A DNA stretch of 64,000 nucleotides, taken from the NCBI GenBank assembly GCA_010093605.1, contig MU004185.1:1199334-1263333 (forward strand), given 5' to 3'. The position numbers were made by a program, and so were the translations under genes. Positions 1 through 11,300 of this stretch are shown here, piece after piece (the stretch's first letter is position 1; each line of letters begins with the position of its first letter). A model generated the notes under the pieces. The model worked only from the letters and a program-made list of their open reading frames with translations. It searched no databases and had not been told where the DNA came from. This DNA is from Lophium mytilinum. Its lineage: Eukaryota > Ascomycota > Dothideomycetes > Mytilinidiales > Mytilinidiaceae.

Positions 1-794
1 CGAGCGGCAAGTATAGTTGGTGCGTACGTTTCTCGTAAGAAAAAGTATCCGACAATCGTGTTGACGCCGCACACAATAGCCAAGATCCAGAACACCCAGC
101 GCCATCCCAGCCTCATGACAGTTATGCCCCCGAAGAGTGGACCTAGCGTTGGTCCAAGTAGTGGTCCTAAGAGATACCACCCAAACACTCCAGCTCTTTC
201 TTGCGGCACAAACATATCACTTATGGTTCCGCCACCATTGGCAATTCCCACGGCCCCAAAGAAACCTGATATTGTGCGGAAGGCTATGAGGGAGGCAATG
301 TTCGGCGATAAGGCGGTCGGCATCTGAAGGAGCGCGAACATCGTGAAGCACACTAGATACAGACGCCTTCGACCGAAGGTTTCTGACAAAGGCGCTAGTA
401 TGAGAGGCCCGAGGCCTAGCATTACCAGGAACCCAGTCGTTGCCGCAATGACAGCAATTTCGGAGGCGTCAAACTCGTCTGCGATCTCAGAAATTCCTGG
501 CGTAAACATTGCGCTTGCTAGAGGACTCAGGACTGAAGCCATATCAGCTAATTGGCCCTTGTCCAAAGGAAGCGTTGACATCTAACTAGCCATGAGTGCA
601 ATGATAGCTACGTTGATGAGCTTTTTATGCCTCGACCACGCCCGCGGGTTTTCTGGGTCATCTTGAGAGAGCTCAAGAAGCTTCACGAAAGTTAGTTTGG
701 GCTGGAGATTTGAGGCATTAGAACTTACGTGACGCTCATCAATGCCTCCTTCTTGGTTAACCTCTAAAAGCGGAGAACGCTCATTATGTGACAT
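1..794 (-). CDS. MFS transporter, DHA1 drug:H+ antiporter type (partial, cut by left window edge)
   Basis: Plasma-membrane major facilitator transporter. Exons 587-794 and 1-532, with a 54-base intron (533-586) whose branch point reads GCTGAT; joining them restores the usual motif running into SPLASAMFTPG. The N-terminus carries the DPENPRAW motif found before helix 1 in DHA1 exporters. Motif A appears as PLSETFGRRR, and the antiporter motif C as a Gly/Pro-rich repeat (GPLLGPTLGPLFGG). The reading frame is still open at base 1, near the end of the first six-helix half, so the second half lies outside the window. ATG 794 is used; the frame runs further upstream but without an ATG. Substrate cannot be told; relatives export drugs, toxins or polyamines. 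No biosynthetic cluster is visible on this side. Confidence 0.85.
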
Positions 795-1490
795 ATTGTA
801 CCGAAACGAAATGCTATCCAAAAGGGTTGTGTAGCGGGACAAAAAGCTACCTGAAACAATGATCACAAGTGAACAGAGGCTACAACACGAAGTTTGAGAA
901 AGCTATAATGACGCAGAAACCGCTAGAACGTATCGGGAAAAGACCATCGGGCAGCGAACCTTGGGATCATGACGTGTAAGTGTCATCGATGTGAGAGGTC
1001 AGAGCTTCGACCAATCACATCTACTACCGATGTTTAGTCTTCCCGATCGAGAATGCATGGTGCAGCGATGTGTGTATATTGCTTTACTACTCCCGATTAT
1101 GCTATGTGAATCTCCTGTAGTACAGTGACAGGCCACAAGTCTGGGCACACTGGTACGCCACTGTTTGGGGTAACCCCACAGAGTTTTGAAGACTCAAGGG
1201 CCATGTCAAGCTTCAAGCAGTGCAGATTGGACTGCTTCTTGACTAGTCGCCTGCTCAGCAGCCAGGCTACCCCCAACAGCGGTGTTGGGTGGGCAAAGTG
1301 GAGCGAGCCCGTACCCAGACTTGTGGCCTAAGACTGTAAGGCATTAAGAACTCGCACAGCATTGCAAGCACCTGTCGAGGCATTCTAAGTGTAGTAAAGA
1401 AGTGGACGAGCCGATTTTGATGCCTTGGCCAATTTCGCGAGGTTGGTTTCTCGAATCAGTCAATTTTGCTTGTGGCCGCATCTTCTTAGG
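795..1490. other. Gene-free interval: promoter side of the MFS gene and 3' side of the F-box gene
   Basis: Both neighbours are on the minus strand, so this holds the upstream region of the transporter and the terminator region of the F-box gene. Short open frames here have no recognisable family or splice structure. Nothing else seen. Confidence 0.5.
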
Positions 1491-2870
1491 CTATGCACGT
1501 CCGTATCGATACTGGCGATGGTACTTGATCCTTTCAAGAACCGGTTTGGCAGTATGGCACCCTTCGATAAGGCAGCGATCGGTAAACTTGATTTCCGCTT
1601 CCTGAAAAGCGTCGTACACGTTTGGAGTAAAGTTGCCATGGTCCAGTATTGTGACGCTTTTAAGGTTTGGAAAGTCGGAGGGTCTTGCAAGTTGGGTGAT
1701 TCGAAACCCAGAGACCGGCTCGCCAAACGTTCCATGAATCGTTAGATGCACTAACGATCTGGGTAGGCTCTCAGCTAGAGCTGGAGGGCGACCAGCGCCG
1801 CTGTGTCTAAAGATGAGGGGCGTCGGGACAAAAATCGTGCGCAATTGTTGAAACTCGCGGAAGTTAATTAAGTGAATGGTTTCGGTCACTTTGCCGTGGT
1901 CTGCGTAAGAGACGTGGAAGCTCTCCAGCGAATGCTTCTGCACTTGAAGGCTATCCACAAGAGCGTCTACACATACCTTTGGAGGAAACATCGGTGTTTT
2001 GACCGTAATAGATCGTAGGGCGATGAAACTATGGAGGATGCTTTTCGGGAGTAGGTAGCTGAACAGCGAGGGACCTCGCTTGGGCGACAGACATAGATGT
2101 TCGATTAGAGATATTTTTTCAGGGAAGGATTCAAACGACCCCGGAGTTACGGGGCTTTGGTCGCTGGCGTGCCATCCTTCGATCTCTAGAGTGCGGAGCG
2201 AATTGACACGTAGTAGTGAATTTAAGGTGGAGCTTCGTAGCCCCCGATGGGTTGTAAGGGAGAGTCTGCGAAGGATTGGAAGACGTTCGGGGTGCTCTTG
2301 AAAGAAACGCAGCGGGTTATAAACGGTTAGACTCCCTGTCTGCATTGTAGAGGGCGGCAATCTTAATGCTATGAGCCGAGGAAGTCGAAACAATATTGCC
2401 GTGACCCATGATTGCAGTGGGCTGTTGTCCAACGCAGCACCCAGCACAAGTTCCACATCTGAAATAGCGGATCTCAAAAGATTTCGATCGTGTGCTGACA
2501 GATCGATCAGGTCGATCAGATGATCTACCTCTTGCTCTGATTCCACGAAGTCGACATGTACACTTCTAACACTTGCCGCTAATTCAGGGGTTCTGAGAAG
2601 TAACACCGATTGCTTGAGGCTTGCGACGCTTCCAGGACGGATTCTGATATTTTGATAGCGATATGTGTCCACCAAGCGGGATATTCGCGTCGATGTCAGA
2701 CGTAAGCTGATGAAGTCAGGCTGCTCGAGGATAATAGTCCAAGACTGATCAAATAGTTCAAAAATGTGAGCAAGTATTTTCAAAATCAACTCTTCTGGCA
2801 AAGTAGCAAGCTGATCTTGTGAGCTGCCCTCCGGCGCGACCATGATTGCTGCTGAGAAATCATGCGCCAT
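1491..2870 (-). CDS. F-box-like / leucine-rich-repeat-like protein, 459 aa
   Basis: A single uninterrupted frame starting at ATG 2870. Residues about 20-75 look like a fungal F-box-like module: LATLPEELILKILAHIF, then a spacer, then SLRLTSTRISRLVDTY, matching the usual helix pattern that binds Skp1. The rest shows irregular leucine-rich segments (for example LPRLIALRLPP, LPILRRLSLTTH, LRTLEIEGW), the common layout of the very diverse fungal F-box/LRR family. The inferred role is substrate adaptor of an SCF ubiquitin ligase; the substrate is unknown. No intron is needed. Alternative: a generic DUF-type protein with only a remnant F-box, since the motif is not a perfect consensus. Confidence 0.7.
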   Translation of the reverse strand: MAHDFSAAIMVAPEGSSQDQLATLPEELILKILAHIFELFDQSWTIILEQPDFISLRLTSTRISRLVDTYRYQNIRIRPGSVASLKQSVLLLRTPELAASVRSVHVDFVESEQEVDHLIDLIDLSAHDRNLLRSAISDVELVLGAALDNSPLQSWVTAILFRLPRLIALRLPPSTMQTGSLTVYNPLRFFQEHPERLPILRRLSLTTHRGLRSSTLNSLLRVNSLRTLEIEGWHASDQSPVTPGSFESFPEKISLIEHLCLSPKRGPSLFSYLLPKSILHSFIALRSITVKTPMFPPKVCVDALVDSLQVQKHSLESFHVSYADHGKVTETIHLINFREFQQLRTIFVPTPLIFRHSGAGRPPALAESLPRSLVHLTIHGTFGEPVSGFRITQLARPSDFPNLKSVTILDHGNFTPNVYDAFQEAEIKFTDRCLIEGCHTAKPVLERIKYHRQYRYGRA

Positions 2871-5283
2871 TCACTGAAAAGGATAGGACACCGGTTCAGC
2901 AAAGAAAAAGTGAGACCGCATTAAGTGAAGATCAGTCAGTTGATGTATAGGAAGAGTAAGAATGGTGCCTATAGACTGTGGCACGGCTGAGAGGGCATCG
3001 TATTTCGGGACGGGGAAACATTTCCCCGCCATATCTCCAGCCTAACTGGAAGAGTGAAAACTATCGGGAGAGTACATAAGACGACGGAAGAGCTGCTTCC
3101 AATTGCTAAACATATCTTCATATTGATATTGGGTGGTTGTTTTTATCGAAGTCCCTAGTTAGATTCGAAGAGCTTGACGTCACGTGATAAAATGAATGCA
3201 GCGTTTTCCAGGCACAGTACGTAGCTTCCCACATTGTTCTTATGTGATCTAGAAAGTTTATTACTGTAAGTGCTATGCTTTTTATGTTCTGTGGATTACT
3301 CGAAGCCGGTTCTGGGCTTTAGTGGCGTTAGGATCGAGTACTGATTCTTCGATTACACTACGGTGCCCTAGACGGTGTCGTCACGCTGGCACGTCTAGTA
3401 ATTGGCGAATCCTTGAGCAGCGCTGTGATAGGGAAAGACAGTTCGAGAATTCACTAAGACAGCAGCGTGAGAGAACCTGCATAGCATCAATACTTGAAAT
3501 AAATGCTTTGCAAACTCTTGACACTATTATGTGAGCCCGCTGTGCCGCTAAGGGTGCTATACCTGGTACCCTATATGAACGGCGTTTCATTAAGCTCAAG
3601 CTAAGTCCAGCCGAGGCTTAGCAACGCCCCCTCTGCCGCTTATGGAGCTGTAAGCACTATGTATAGCTGCAGCTTCTCGACTCTGGCTGCTTCTGCCTAG
3701 TTTCCGAAGACATTCTTTGGGACCTAGCAGAATTTTCCTTCTTGGCAATATTGAGCTTTTGTGATTGGCTAGATATGTTGATTTTCGTCCATGAATTTAA
3801 AATACCGGTTGAATAAAACGCCCGATGAGGACGAGATCCCTGGGCAGTGTAATCATTGATTTGAGACACAAGACAACGTGGATGTGGAGAGGCGAAGCGC
3901 ATGGCTTGGTGGTACAGTGGGTACGGCCCTTTATGTATCTGATACACGACACATGGCAAATATATGCCATGCCACACAAGGCCGATTCGCACGCCGCGGT
4001 CAAACTCCAGCAAAACTGAGAGCCGTTCGGTAATCGCTAAGGAAGGATTTCTCGGTGGTGAGATATCGGGTGCGAGTGTAGCCGATCCGGTGCTTTTCTT
4101 ACAGATTGTGTGGAAACACCGTATGATCGGAGCGACGTCCGCAAGCACTCGTTGGATCGCAGTGCCTCAACCCAATTGCACGTTCACGAAGCGACAGTAA
4201 CACAGCAGGCGTCAGTGTCTCTTAGTGACACATATAAGAACAAGACTGAGGGGCGCTTGCGGCGAGGATATCAGATGGAAGACACAGTGAACGGTGAGAG
4301 ACAATTGAAACCCCCCACAGCTCGACTGGAAAAGAATGGGCCAGCAGCGAATCAACACGCGACTTTGACGCACTCCAAAAAACCTGACGGCGCAACGGCG
4401 CAAAACGGGAGAACCCCAGTTTAAAACAGTCGCCGCTCTTGAAACGATCCATGGTCTAGCTAGATGCATGTACGCCTCCCGTGCTGGAAATCCTGAAATC
4501 CTGCTTTTTGGTGGCAGGAGAGGGCAACACGAGACGCGGTACTGGGAGGCAGCGCGAGCCGTGGGCGCATCGAGGGTGATTCTGGCGAAATAGTGGGCAA
4601 CGCCATCCTGGTACAGCTCTGAGACCCTTGATGCCTGACGAGCGCACCCTGATCGTCACTTGTGCAGCGTCGTTCCGCGCCATCCGACGAACCTGGGGAG
4701 CTTCTGCACTTTGGCGTGATGGGGTTTGCGGGCGAGGTGGTCGGTGAGGACGCTGCCACCTGCATCCGGTGTTGATGCGAATGCGGCCAGCCAGCGCTGG
4801 TCAACACCAGCTTTCCCGCCTCCCCATCCACTTTGCTGCATACTCGCGCAAGCTCTGGACTCGTCTGGGTGTACGTTGTTGACCACACTAGGGCATTTCA
4901 CTAGCCCAATCGCCCTTGGCACGCATATCCGCGAATCCTATGCCAACGAGTGACGCTATCCCGCTATCCACGCACCACCTTTGTCTGAGCCCCAACAACT
5001 CTCCGCCGCACCAGCCTCCCACAGCCACGCACTCGTTGTTCCTCTCTGGCTTCCTCACAATCGCTGGGCTGACCTGTTTGCTTCTCCAGCTGCATCTGCA
5101 TTACTGCTTCATTTCTACTTATCTTTCACCAACAAGCGCCCGGACCGCACCGATCGTTACCTAGCTCTCCACTGCCATCTCCACCGCCTTCGCCGAACCT
5201 GAAGCTCAGGCCGTCTGTCGCGCTGTGAAGCCTCACACCGTCCCTTCGTTTGTCCTTGGTCCGCCGTAGCCCAGCTGCAAGTC
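2871..5283. other. Gene-poor interval of 2.4 kb
   Basis: Lies between the F-box gene (its promoter is here) and the DUF2406 gene. Several overlapping open frames on both strands (for example 3657-4148 minus, 4460-4888 minus) show no family features, no consistent codon pattern and no splice-linked extensions. The last 250 bases before 5284 are pyrimidine-rich, as in promoters and leaders of constitutive fungal genes. Confidence 0.5.
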
Positions 5284-6923
5284 ATGGCCACCATGGAGCG
5301 CCCTCAGCAGCGCCAGCGGTCCGCCACCACCTTTAGCTTTAAGAGTGACAAGAGCCATAGCTCTAAGAATCAAGAGAAACACCACAAGGAGTCTCTGCGG
5401 GAGTCGTCAGAAGAGAAGCGTAGAACCCACCTCCATTCCAAGTCGAAGGCCGACCCGAATGCTGCCATGAGCGAAAACCAGCCAAGTAAGCTCGCAAGCA
5501 ACAGCTCCAGATGTCTGATCCGTTGCTAACGCTCTTCCAGTGGCCGAAGCGCTCGAGAAGCCTACCCTCCAGTCCCTCCGATCCTTCCAACACACCGATG
5601 TCTACGGAAACCCAATTGGTACGCCTTTCTACATACACAACATTGCTGTTTGCTGACTTCCGCTTGCAGCCGAGCCTGATCTTTCTAATCCGACACGACC
5701 GCGCTGGGAAAGGTACGATATACCACGATTGAACGCTTTGAGATCACCGCTGACAGCACATACAGACCGCTGGACACAATAAAAAGCTTCGAAGCCGCCA
5801 TTGACAATGAATACAAGCGGAGGAGGTCGGTATTGCGTGCAGGTGGGTCACAACTCGGTCTACATGCTTCTACCGCTGAATACTGACGCATTTATAGAGT
5901 CTTCGCCCGATGTCAACAACGGATACCAGAGCCGTAGGAGCAGCTATCATGGTGGAGGTATGTTTTCACTTTTGTAACACACATTTTACCTCAACATTCG
6001 CATTCCCTTACACCACGGCGTTCTTTACCGCATTCACCACCGAGTCTGAATTCCCTATCTTTTTATCGCGACATCCCGCGCGGCTAGAGGGGCGCCGATG
6101 GCGCATGGCGTGGTGCGCCCATCAGACCGCGCGGCCTACAGGCCTGCATATACCCGTTCCGAATTCCTTGGCATGTCGATCATTTGCTCCACTTACTGAT
6201 CATGATCTGCGTATAGGCTACGAAAACAGTCGCTACTCGCAAGCTGGCGGGCAAGTCGGTAGTCAAGTCGGTGGTTACTATGGCAGCCGGGCTGCTGCTG
6301 CTGCCAGAGAAAGCAACTACGCCGACAGCCAGTATGGGCCCATGGGCGGTGCTCCTCCTCGATCCCGATACAGCCAGCGCCTTCAATCCGACCCTGCATT
6401 GAACCGATACCCCCCCGCTCAAGGCCAGGGTGTGTACCCAAATCCCACCCCTGGCTACCAGCAGTCGCGGGACACCGTGCAAACGGAGAGATCGAACGGC
6501 AGCCATAGTGACCCCTGGGCCAACTCGACCGACCCAAGCAGTGAGAACAGCTCCATCGAACGGGCACTGCCTGTTCAGAAGCCTGTTCAAAACATCCCCG
6601 ACGGAGCGGAGTATGGGTTCAATGGATTCGGAGGAACCCCACAGTTCCAAGGGCCCATCTTAGAGGAATATGGAAATGGAAATAATGCGACTTACGCCCC
6701 ACGAAATGGGGGACCTCCCCCTACAAATGGCATGCACTTCCAGCCGGGTGCAGCCAACCTCCCTCCGCCGGTTCCCGCAAAGACCACAGGCCCCATTAAG
6801 CTTGGAGGCAACTACTCTGAGCAGCCACCGCAGGTCGACGCTGGAGCGCGGCCGAACACTCTCCAACGCCAGAACACAGATAAAAGAAAGAGCTGGTTCA
6901 AGAGAAGGTTTAGCAAGGATTGA
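5284..6923 (+). CDS. DUF2406 family protein, 388 aa, six exons
   Basis: Exons 5284-5485, 5541-5618, 5670-5712, 5766-5842, 5898-5957 and 6217-6923; introns of 55, 51, 53, 55 and 259 bases, the first with branch point GCTAAC. The sum is 1167 bases, 389 codons with stop. The N-terminal half carries the DUF2406 hallmarks: a Ser/Lys/His-rich start with RSATTFSFKSDKSHS, then SKADPNAAMSENQP, then LQSLRSFQHTDVYGNPIAEP, then RPRWERPLDTIKSFEAAID. The C-terminal half is low-complexity (Gln, Pro, Ser, Tyr, Gly) and ends in a basic tail WFKRRFSKD. DUF2406 proteins are fungal and of unknown function; the disorder and Ser content suggest a phosphoregulated scaffold, which is inference. The fifth intron is about five times longer than the others. 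Confidence 0.85.
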
Positions 6924-7506
6924 TTACTGCATGCATTGTAAAGTTGCACTCTGGTGGCATCACAGATGCATCTTCGAGCGTTGTCGATGCAGCAGATTGC
7001 ATAGTAATGGATGTTGAATGTTTTATAGAACGAGAGCCACGGACATCTGCGCCTTGCATCACCTGGAATTATTGGATTAAACCAGGGCTTCGCAAGAGCA
7101 GGGTTCATGTGGCTCATGAGCAGCAGTTTGGAGACCTCGCGCCTTCAACATCTGGTCGGGCGGGGCCTCCATCGGGAAATTGGCCCCTCTTTCTCCTTCA
7201 CGCACGGTAATGTAGTGGATGTCACTCGTCAGGATAGTTATGCGGTTCATCATGAGGCGTTCTGGCATTCCATCGGGCTCTCGTCCGAATCAATCAAACT
7301 CTCTGTTCTTGTGCGGCGTTCTTCTGCTGCAGAGTTTGATCTTAGTACATAATGTTGGGACGTGCAAAGCATAAAGGATGAATTAAGCAGTTGTGAAACG
7401 AGCGTACAGAAGCAGCTCGCTCCGATGTTCTCATTAAAAGACCTGCCATTGCCTATCGCCAGAACGCCGTGCATTGTCTCCCTAGCAGTGCTGCATCCTA
7501 GTGTGC
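6924..7506. terminator. Convergent 3' region between DUF2406 gene and VMA21
   Basis: The two genes point toward each other, so these 583 bases hold both 3' untranslated regions and polyadenylation sites. No extra gene seen. Confidence 0.45.
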
Positions 7507-7933
7507 CTACAGTCCCTTCTTCTGCTTCTCCTCTTCCTCCAACCGCTCAGACTGGTCCTCTTTCATTGCTACCACCACGTACCCCACTAAGACGACGTTG
7601 GCGATGATGGCCGCTAATGCACCCGCGAAAGTTGAATTCCCTGATGTCCTTCATTAGTTCATGCACGTGATTCATTCGCTCCTTTGCGACCTACCCTTGA
7701 AAACCGCATTAACTGTGAGGAAGTATGTGCCGATTGGCATCGTGATCATAGCAAAAGTGAAGCCTAGCAATTTCCAGATGACGGCCCTATACTATTATCA
7801 GAAGTGCTTCTCTGAGAGGAGAGAGGACTAACGCGGGCACCGCAGGCGCGATGTTGGATGGCTGGGAGTTGTCCTTGTCATCGTCTTTGTCGAGATAGGT
7901 CTTCTCGTCCGAAATGATCCTCCGCGAAGTCAT
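7507..7933 (-). CDS. VMA21: V-ATPase assembly factor Vma21, 108 aa, three exons
   Basis: Exons (minus strand) 7833-7933, 7695-7786 and 7507-7640; introns of 46 and 54 bases; 327 bases in frame. ER membrane chaperone that helps assemble and export the Vo sector of the vacuolar proton pump. The N-terminus MTSRRIISDEKT and the segment NIAPAVPA are typical of fungal Vma21. Two membrane helices follow: about residues 37-62 (IWKLLGFTFAMITMPIGTYF) and 73-93 (AGALAAIIANVVLVGYVVV), joined by the short lumenal NAVFKGNST loop. The protein ends in KKGL, a C-terminal dilysine KKXX ER-retrieval signal as in yeast. The gene is easily missed because no exon exceeds 134 bases. It is divergent from the Fun30 gene with 400 bases between start codons. 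Confidence 0.92.
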
Positions 7934-8333
7934 TCTGAGCTATTCTTGATGATTGTGATGGCTTGAGTAGCCAGCAGGCCGTCAACTTGCAGGTGGAGGA
8001 GAGGCATGGGTGCCAAGCCAGAAAGTAGTTTAAACGTGCGCGGGCGTTCTCCACGCGAAACGGGAATCTGACGCGCCGCTTTTTCAATACCGACTTCTAC
8101 ATTTCACTCTCCTCTGCAGCCACCTCACTTCCCCACCTCCTCTTTGTTGACCGACACCGTCCTTGTCCTTCCCCAAACACACATGTCCGCCGCGTCTTTG
8201 TGCGCGTTGTGAAAAGCAGACTTCCTTTGGTTCGCGCCCGCAGAATTCTCTTTCTCCCTCGTTCGCTTTGTTCGCGATAACTGCTGCCGCCCAATTACGC
8301 GCACCGCGAGGTCGAAAAATAGCAACCGCGGCC
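7934..8333. promoter_or_regulatory. Divergent promoter shared by VMA21 and the Fun30 gene
   Basis: Exactly 400 bases separate the two start codons, which face away from each other. The right half is CT-rich (TTCACTCTCCTCTGC and similar tracts), as in TATA-less fungal housekeeping promoters. No clear TATA box was seen. Confidence 0.5.
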
Positions 8334-11300
8334 ATGGGTCCTGATCCCATCATTGACAGCTCGCCCATTCGCCTTGTCGACCCTGGGCGCCGGCCACCCG
8401 CCACTTACAACTCGGACGATGACAGCGGCGACGAGTTATTCGAGGGTGAGGACCAGTTCACAGAGGCGACAATGCCCATCTCCTCGAGCTACTTTCACAA
8501 CCGCAAACCGAACCCGCCTACGCAATCCACATTTATCACACAACCAACACAACCCCTCACTACCCCGAAAAAGAACACCCAGTCTGTCGTGCAGGTCGCG
8601 GCGTCTTCGCCACCCCTGGACGTCTCCTCCCCGTCTCCGTCCACGATGCTCCCGCGCCCAAACGTCATGGCAATGGCACCTCCGGGCACATACCTCCGCG
8701 CTCCCTTCAGTTACAACCCGCCGTCTCATGTGCCCATAGACTCCGACGACCCACCCGTTGAGGACTCTTCCGACGACGAAGTCGGAATGCGGGGCGATAT
8801 CAAAGCCTCTACTTTCCGAAGCGCGAAAGGACAGTCGTCTTCCTCTCGAGTAGAGGAGACGCCACAGAAAAGGGCCATCGACTTCTCGAATTATAATTAT
8901 GGAGGACCTCTGAAGCGGAAGGTCGGCGATATGGCAAGCGCTTATACTGCTCCCGATCGGAAGAAACTCAAACCCCAGGTCCCCTCCCGCCAGACAGGAC
9001 CATCGAGGGCACAGCCCGTACAGTCCGATATGGAACTAGATGACATTCCGGATCTACAGGTCCGGAAGAAGGTTGAGCGACTGAAGCTGACCTTTCCGAC
9101 TTTGAGTATCATGGAGCTGCAGAGCGCCCTGGCTCTTAAAAAGGGCCAATGTGATGACGCCATGGATTACATCTTAGCAAAGCAGGACGCGATTCTTTTG
9201 TCAGAAGATGAGCTCACTAAGACTCCCAAGGATGCGAAACTCCTACCGAAAGGAACGGCGCAAAGGAAGTTAACCCAGCCCATCCAGAGTATCCAGCAGA
9301 AGTACTCGAATCTGAGCCAGAAGGTCCCCGAGGTGACGACCGCGCAAAGGAAGCTTACCCAGCCGATCCAGAGCATCCAACAGAAGTACTCGAACCTGGA
9401 GGCTGAAGCGGCTGCTCAGCCTAAAAAGCGACGACTCATCCAAGGCCGACGCAATCGGACACCGTCTCCAGACGCAACGGGGAAACCCCGAAAGCTCCCA
9501 CTAGGAAAGTCAGTGCTCCAAGCGGAAGCAGAGAGACAACGGAAGAAGGCCGTTGTCATCGATTCAGATGAAGAGGAAGAGGCTGCGGTATCAGATATAT
9601 CAGACGATACTGCTAGTGAGGATGAGGGTGTGAGCGTCGCAAACAATATCGACCTCATAGAGTTCTTCAACAAGTGCTCCGTTCAGGAAATGGTAGACCT
9701 CTCGGACCAGAAACCAGATATTGTCGAATACGTTCTCTCCAAACGGCCATTCCGCAACCTTCGCCAGGTCGAAGAGGTCACTATGATGTCAGAACCCTCA
9801 GTGACTGCCAAAGGGAAACCCAGGAAGCCTCAGGCGAAGAAAGTCGGGGAAAGTCTACTGAATTTCGCGCAACAGATGTGGGATGGATACAGTGCAGTTG
9901 ACGATCTGGTTATAAAATGCGGATCTCTAGGCCAGCCGATCAAACAGGCGATGCAAAAATGGGGCTTTGACATCTTTGGCGCCTCTACGCAGGGAGAAGT
10001 CGCTCTGATAAGCCTAGACGACATTAAAAGCGAGGCAAGCTCGGCCCGGGACTCCGGAATTGGTACCCCACGAAGCCCGATCACCATCGACGATGGCGAG
10101 GAAGACGATGTTACCCAGCGCGATCGTTCCAAGTCGAAGTTTCTGAAGAAGCCAGTCATCATGTCCGCAGATATCGAACTCAAGGACTATCAGTTAGTTG
10201 GACTCAACTGGCTGAACCTTCTTTGGGACCACGGAATGAGCTGCATCCTAGCAGATGATATGGGACTGGGAAAGACCTGCCAGGTGATTGCATTCCTCTC
10301 TCATCTCAAAGAAAAAGGCGTAAAAGGCCCCCATCTCATCATTGTCCCGGGAGCGGTGCTTGAGAATTGGCTACGGGAGTTTGAGAAGTTCTCTCCGAAA
10401 ATCGTAGTGGAACCCTATTATGGGCTCCAGAAGGCACGGGAGGAGCAGCAGTACACGATCCTGGATTCAATCGACAATATCGATGTCATTGTCACCACAT
10501 ACGACCTTTGCTGGAAGGCCTCGGACAACAAATTCCTGCGCAAATGCCAGCCCAAAGTATGCGTTTTTGACGAGGGACACACCTTGAGATCTCCGGGATC
10601 GAAGAAATATGCTGGCTTGATGAAGATACCGGCTGATTTCCGCGTGCTGTTGACTGGCACCCCTCTCCAGAACAATCTCCAGGAGCTAGCGGCAATTCTT
10701 GCGTTCATCATGCCGGACCTTTTCCACGCTAAACATGAGGAGCTGAACTTCGTTTTCAAGCACAAGGCGAAGACTACAGACAAGGAGCATTCAGCCCTTC
10801 TCTCGGAAGAGCGGATCAATCGCGCACGGGCTATGATAACGCCATTCCTGCTTCGACGAAAGAAGGAGCAGACACTCAAGCATCTACCGAAGAAGACCAA
10901 CCGTGTGGAGCACTGTGAACTTGTGCCCGAGCAGAAGAAGATCTACGACCGACTACTTACGAAGCAACGCAAGGTGTTGTCCGATCGAGCAGCTGGTATC
11001 GAGAACAAGGACCATGCCAACACGATGATGCGTCTTCGACAAGCCGCCATTCATCCCTTCCTCTTCCGCGAGATTTACGATGACAAAATGATCAAGAAGA
11101 TCCACAAGACTTGTATGAAGGGCAAATGGCGTGAGTCGGATTCGGAGATCGTCATGGAAGAACTGCTCCAGTACTCCGACTACGACTTCCATGACTTCAT
11201 CCGGAAAAACTCCAACGAGCTTAGCAAATATGCTTTGACGAACAACGAATGGATGAACAGTGGCAAAGTCGCCAAGCTCGGTGAGCTCCTCACCAAGTAC

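Noticed and set aside
3657-4148. 163-codon open frame, minus strand
   Set aside because: No family resemblance, mixed composition, overlapping frames on the other strand and no splice-linked extension. Best taken as chance.
4460-4888. 142-codon open frame, minus strand
   Set aside because: Its neighbouring frames are equally open in this GC-rich stretch, and the predicted residues look like compositional noise.
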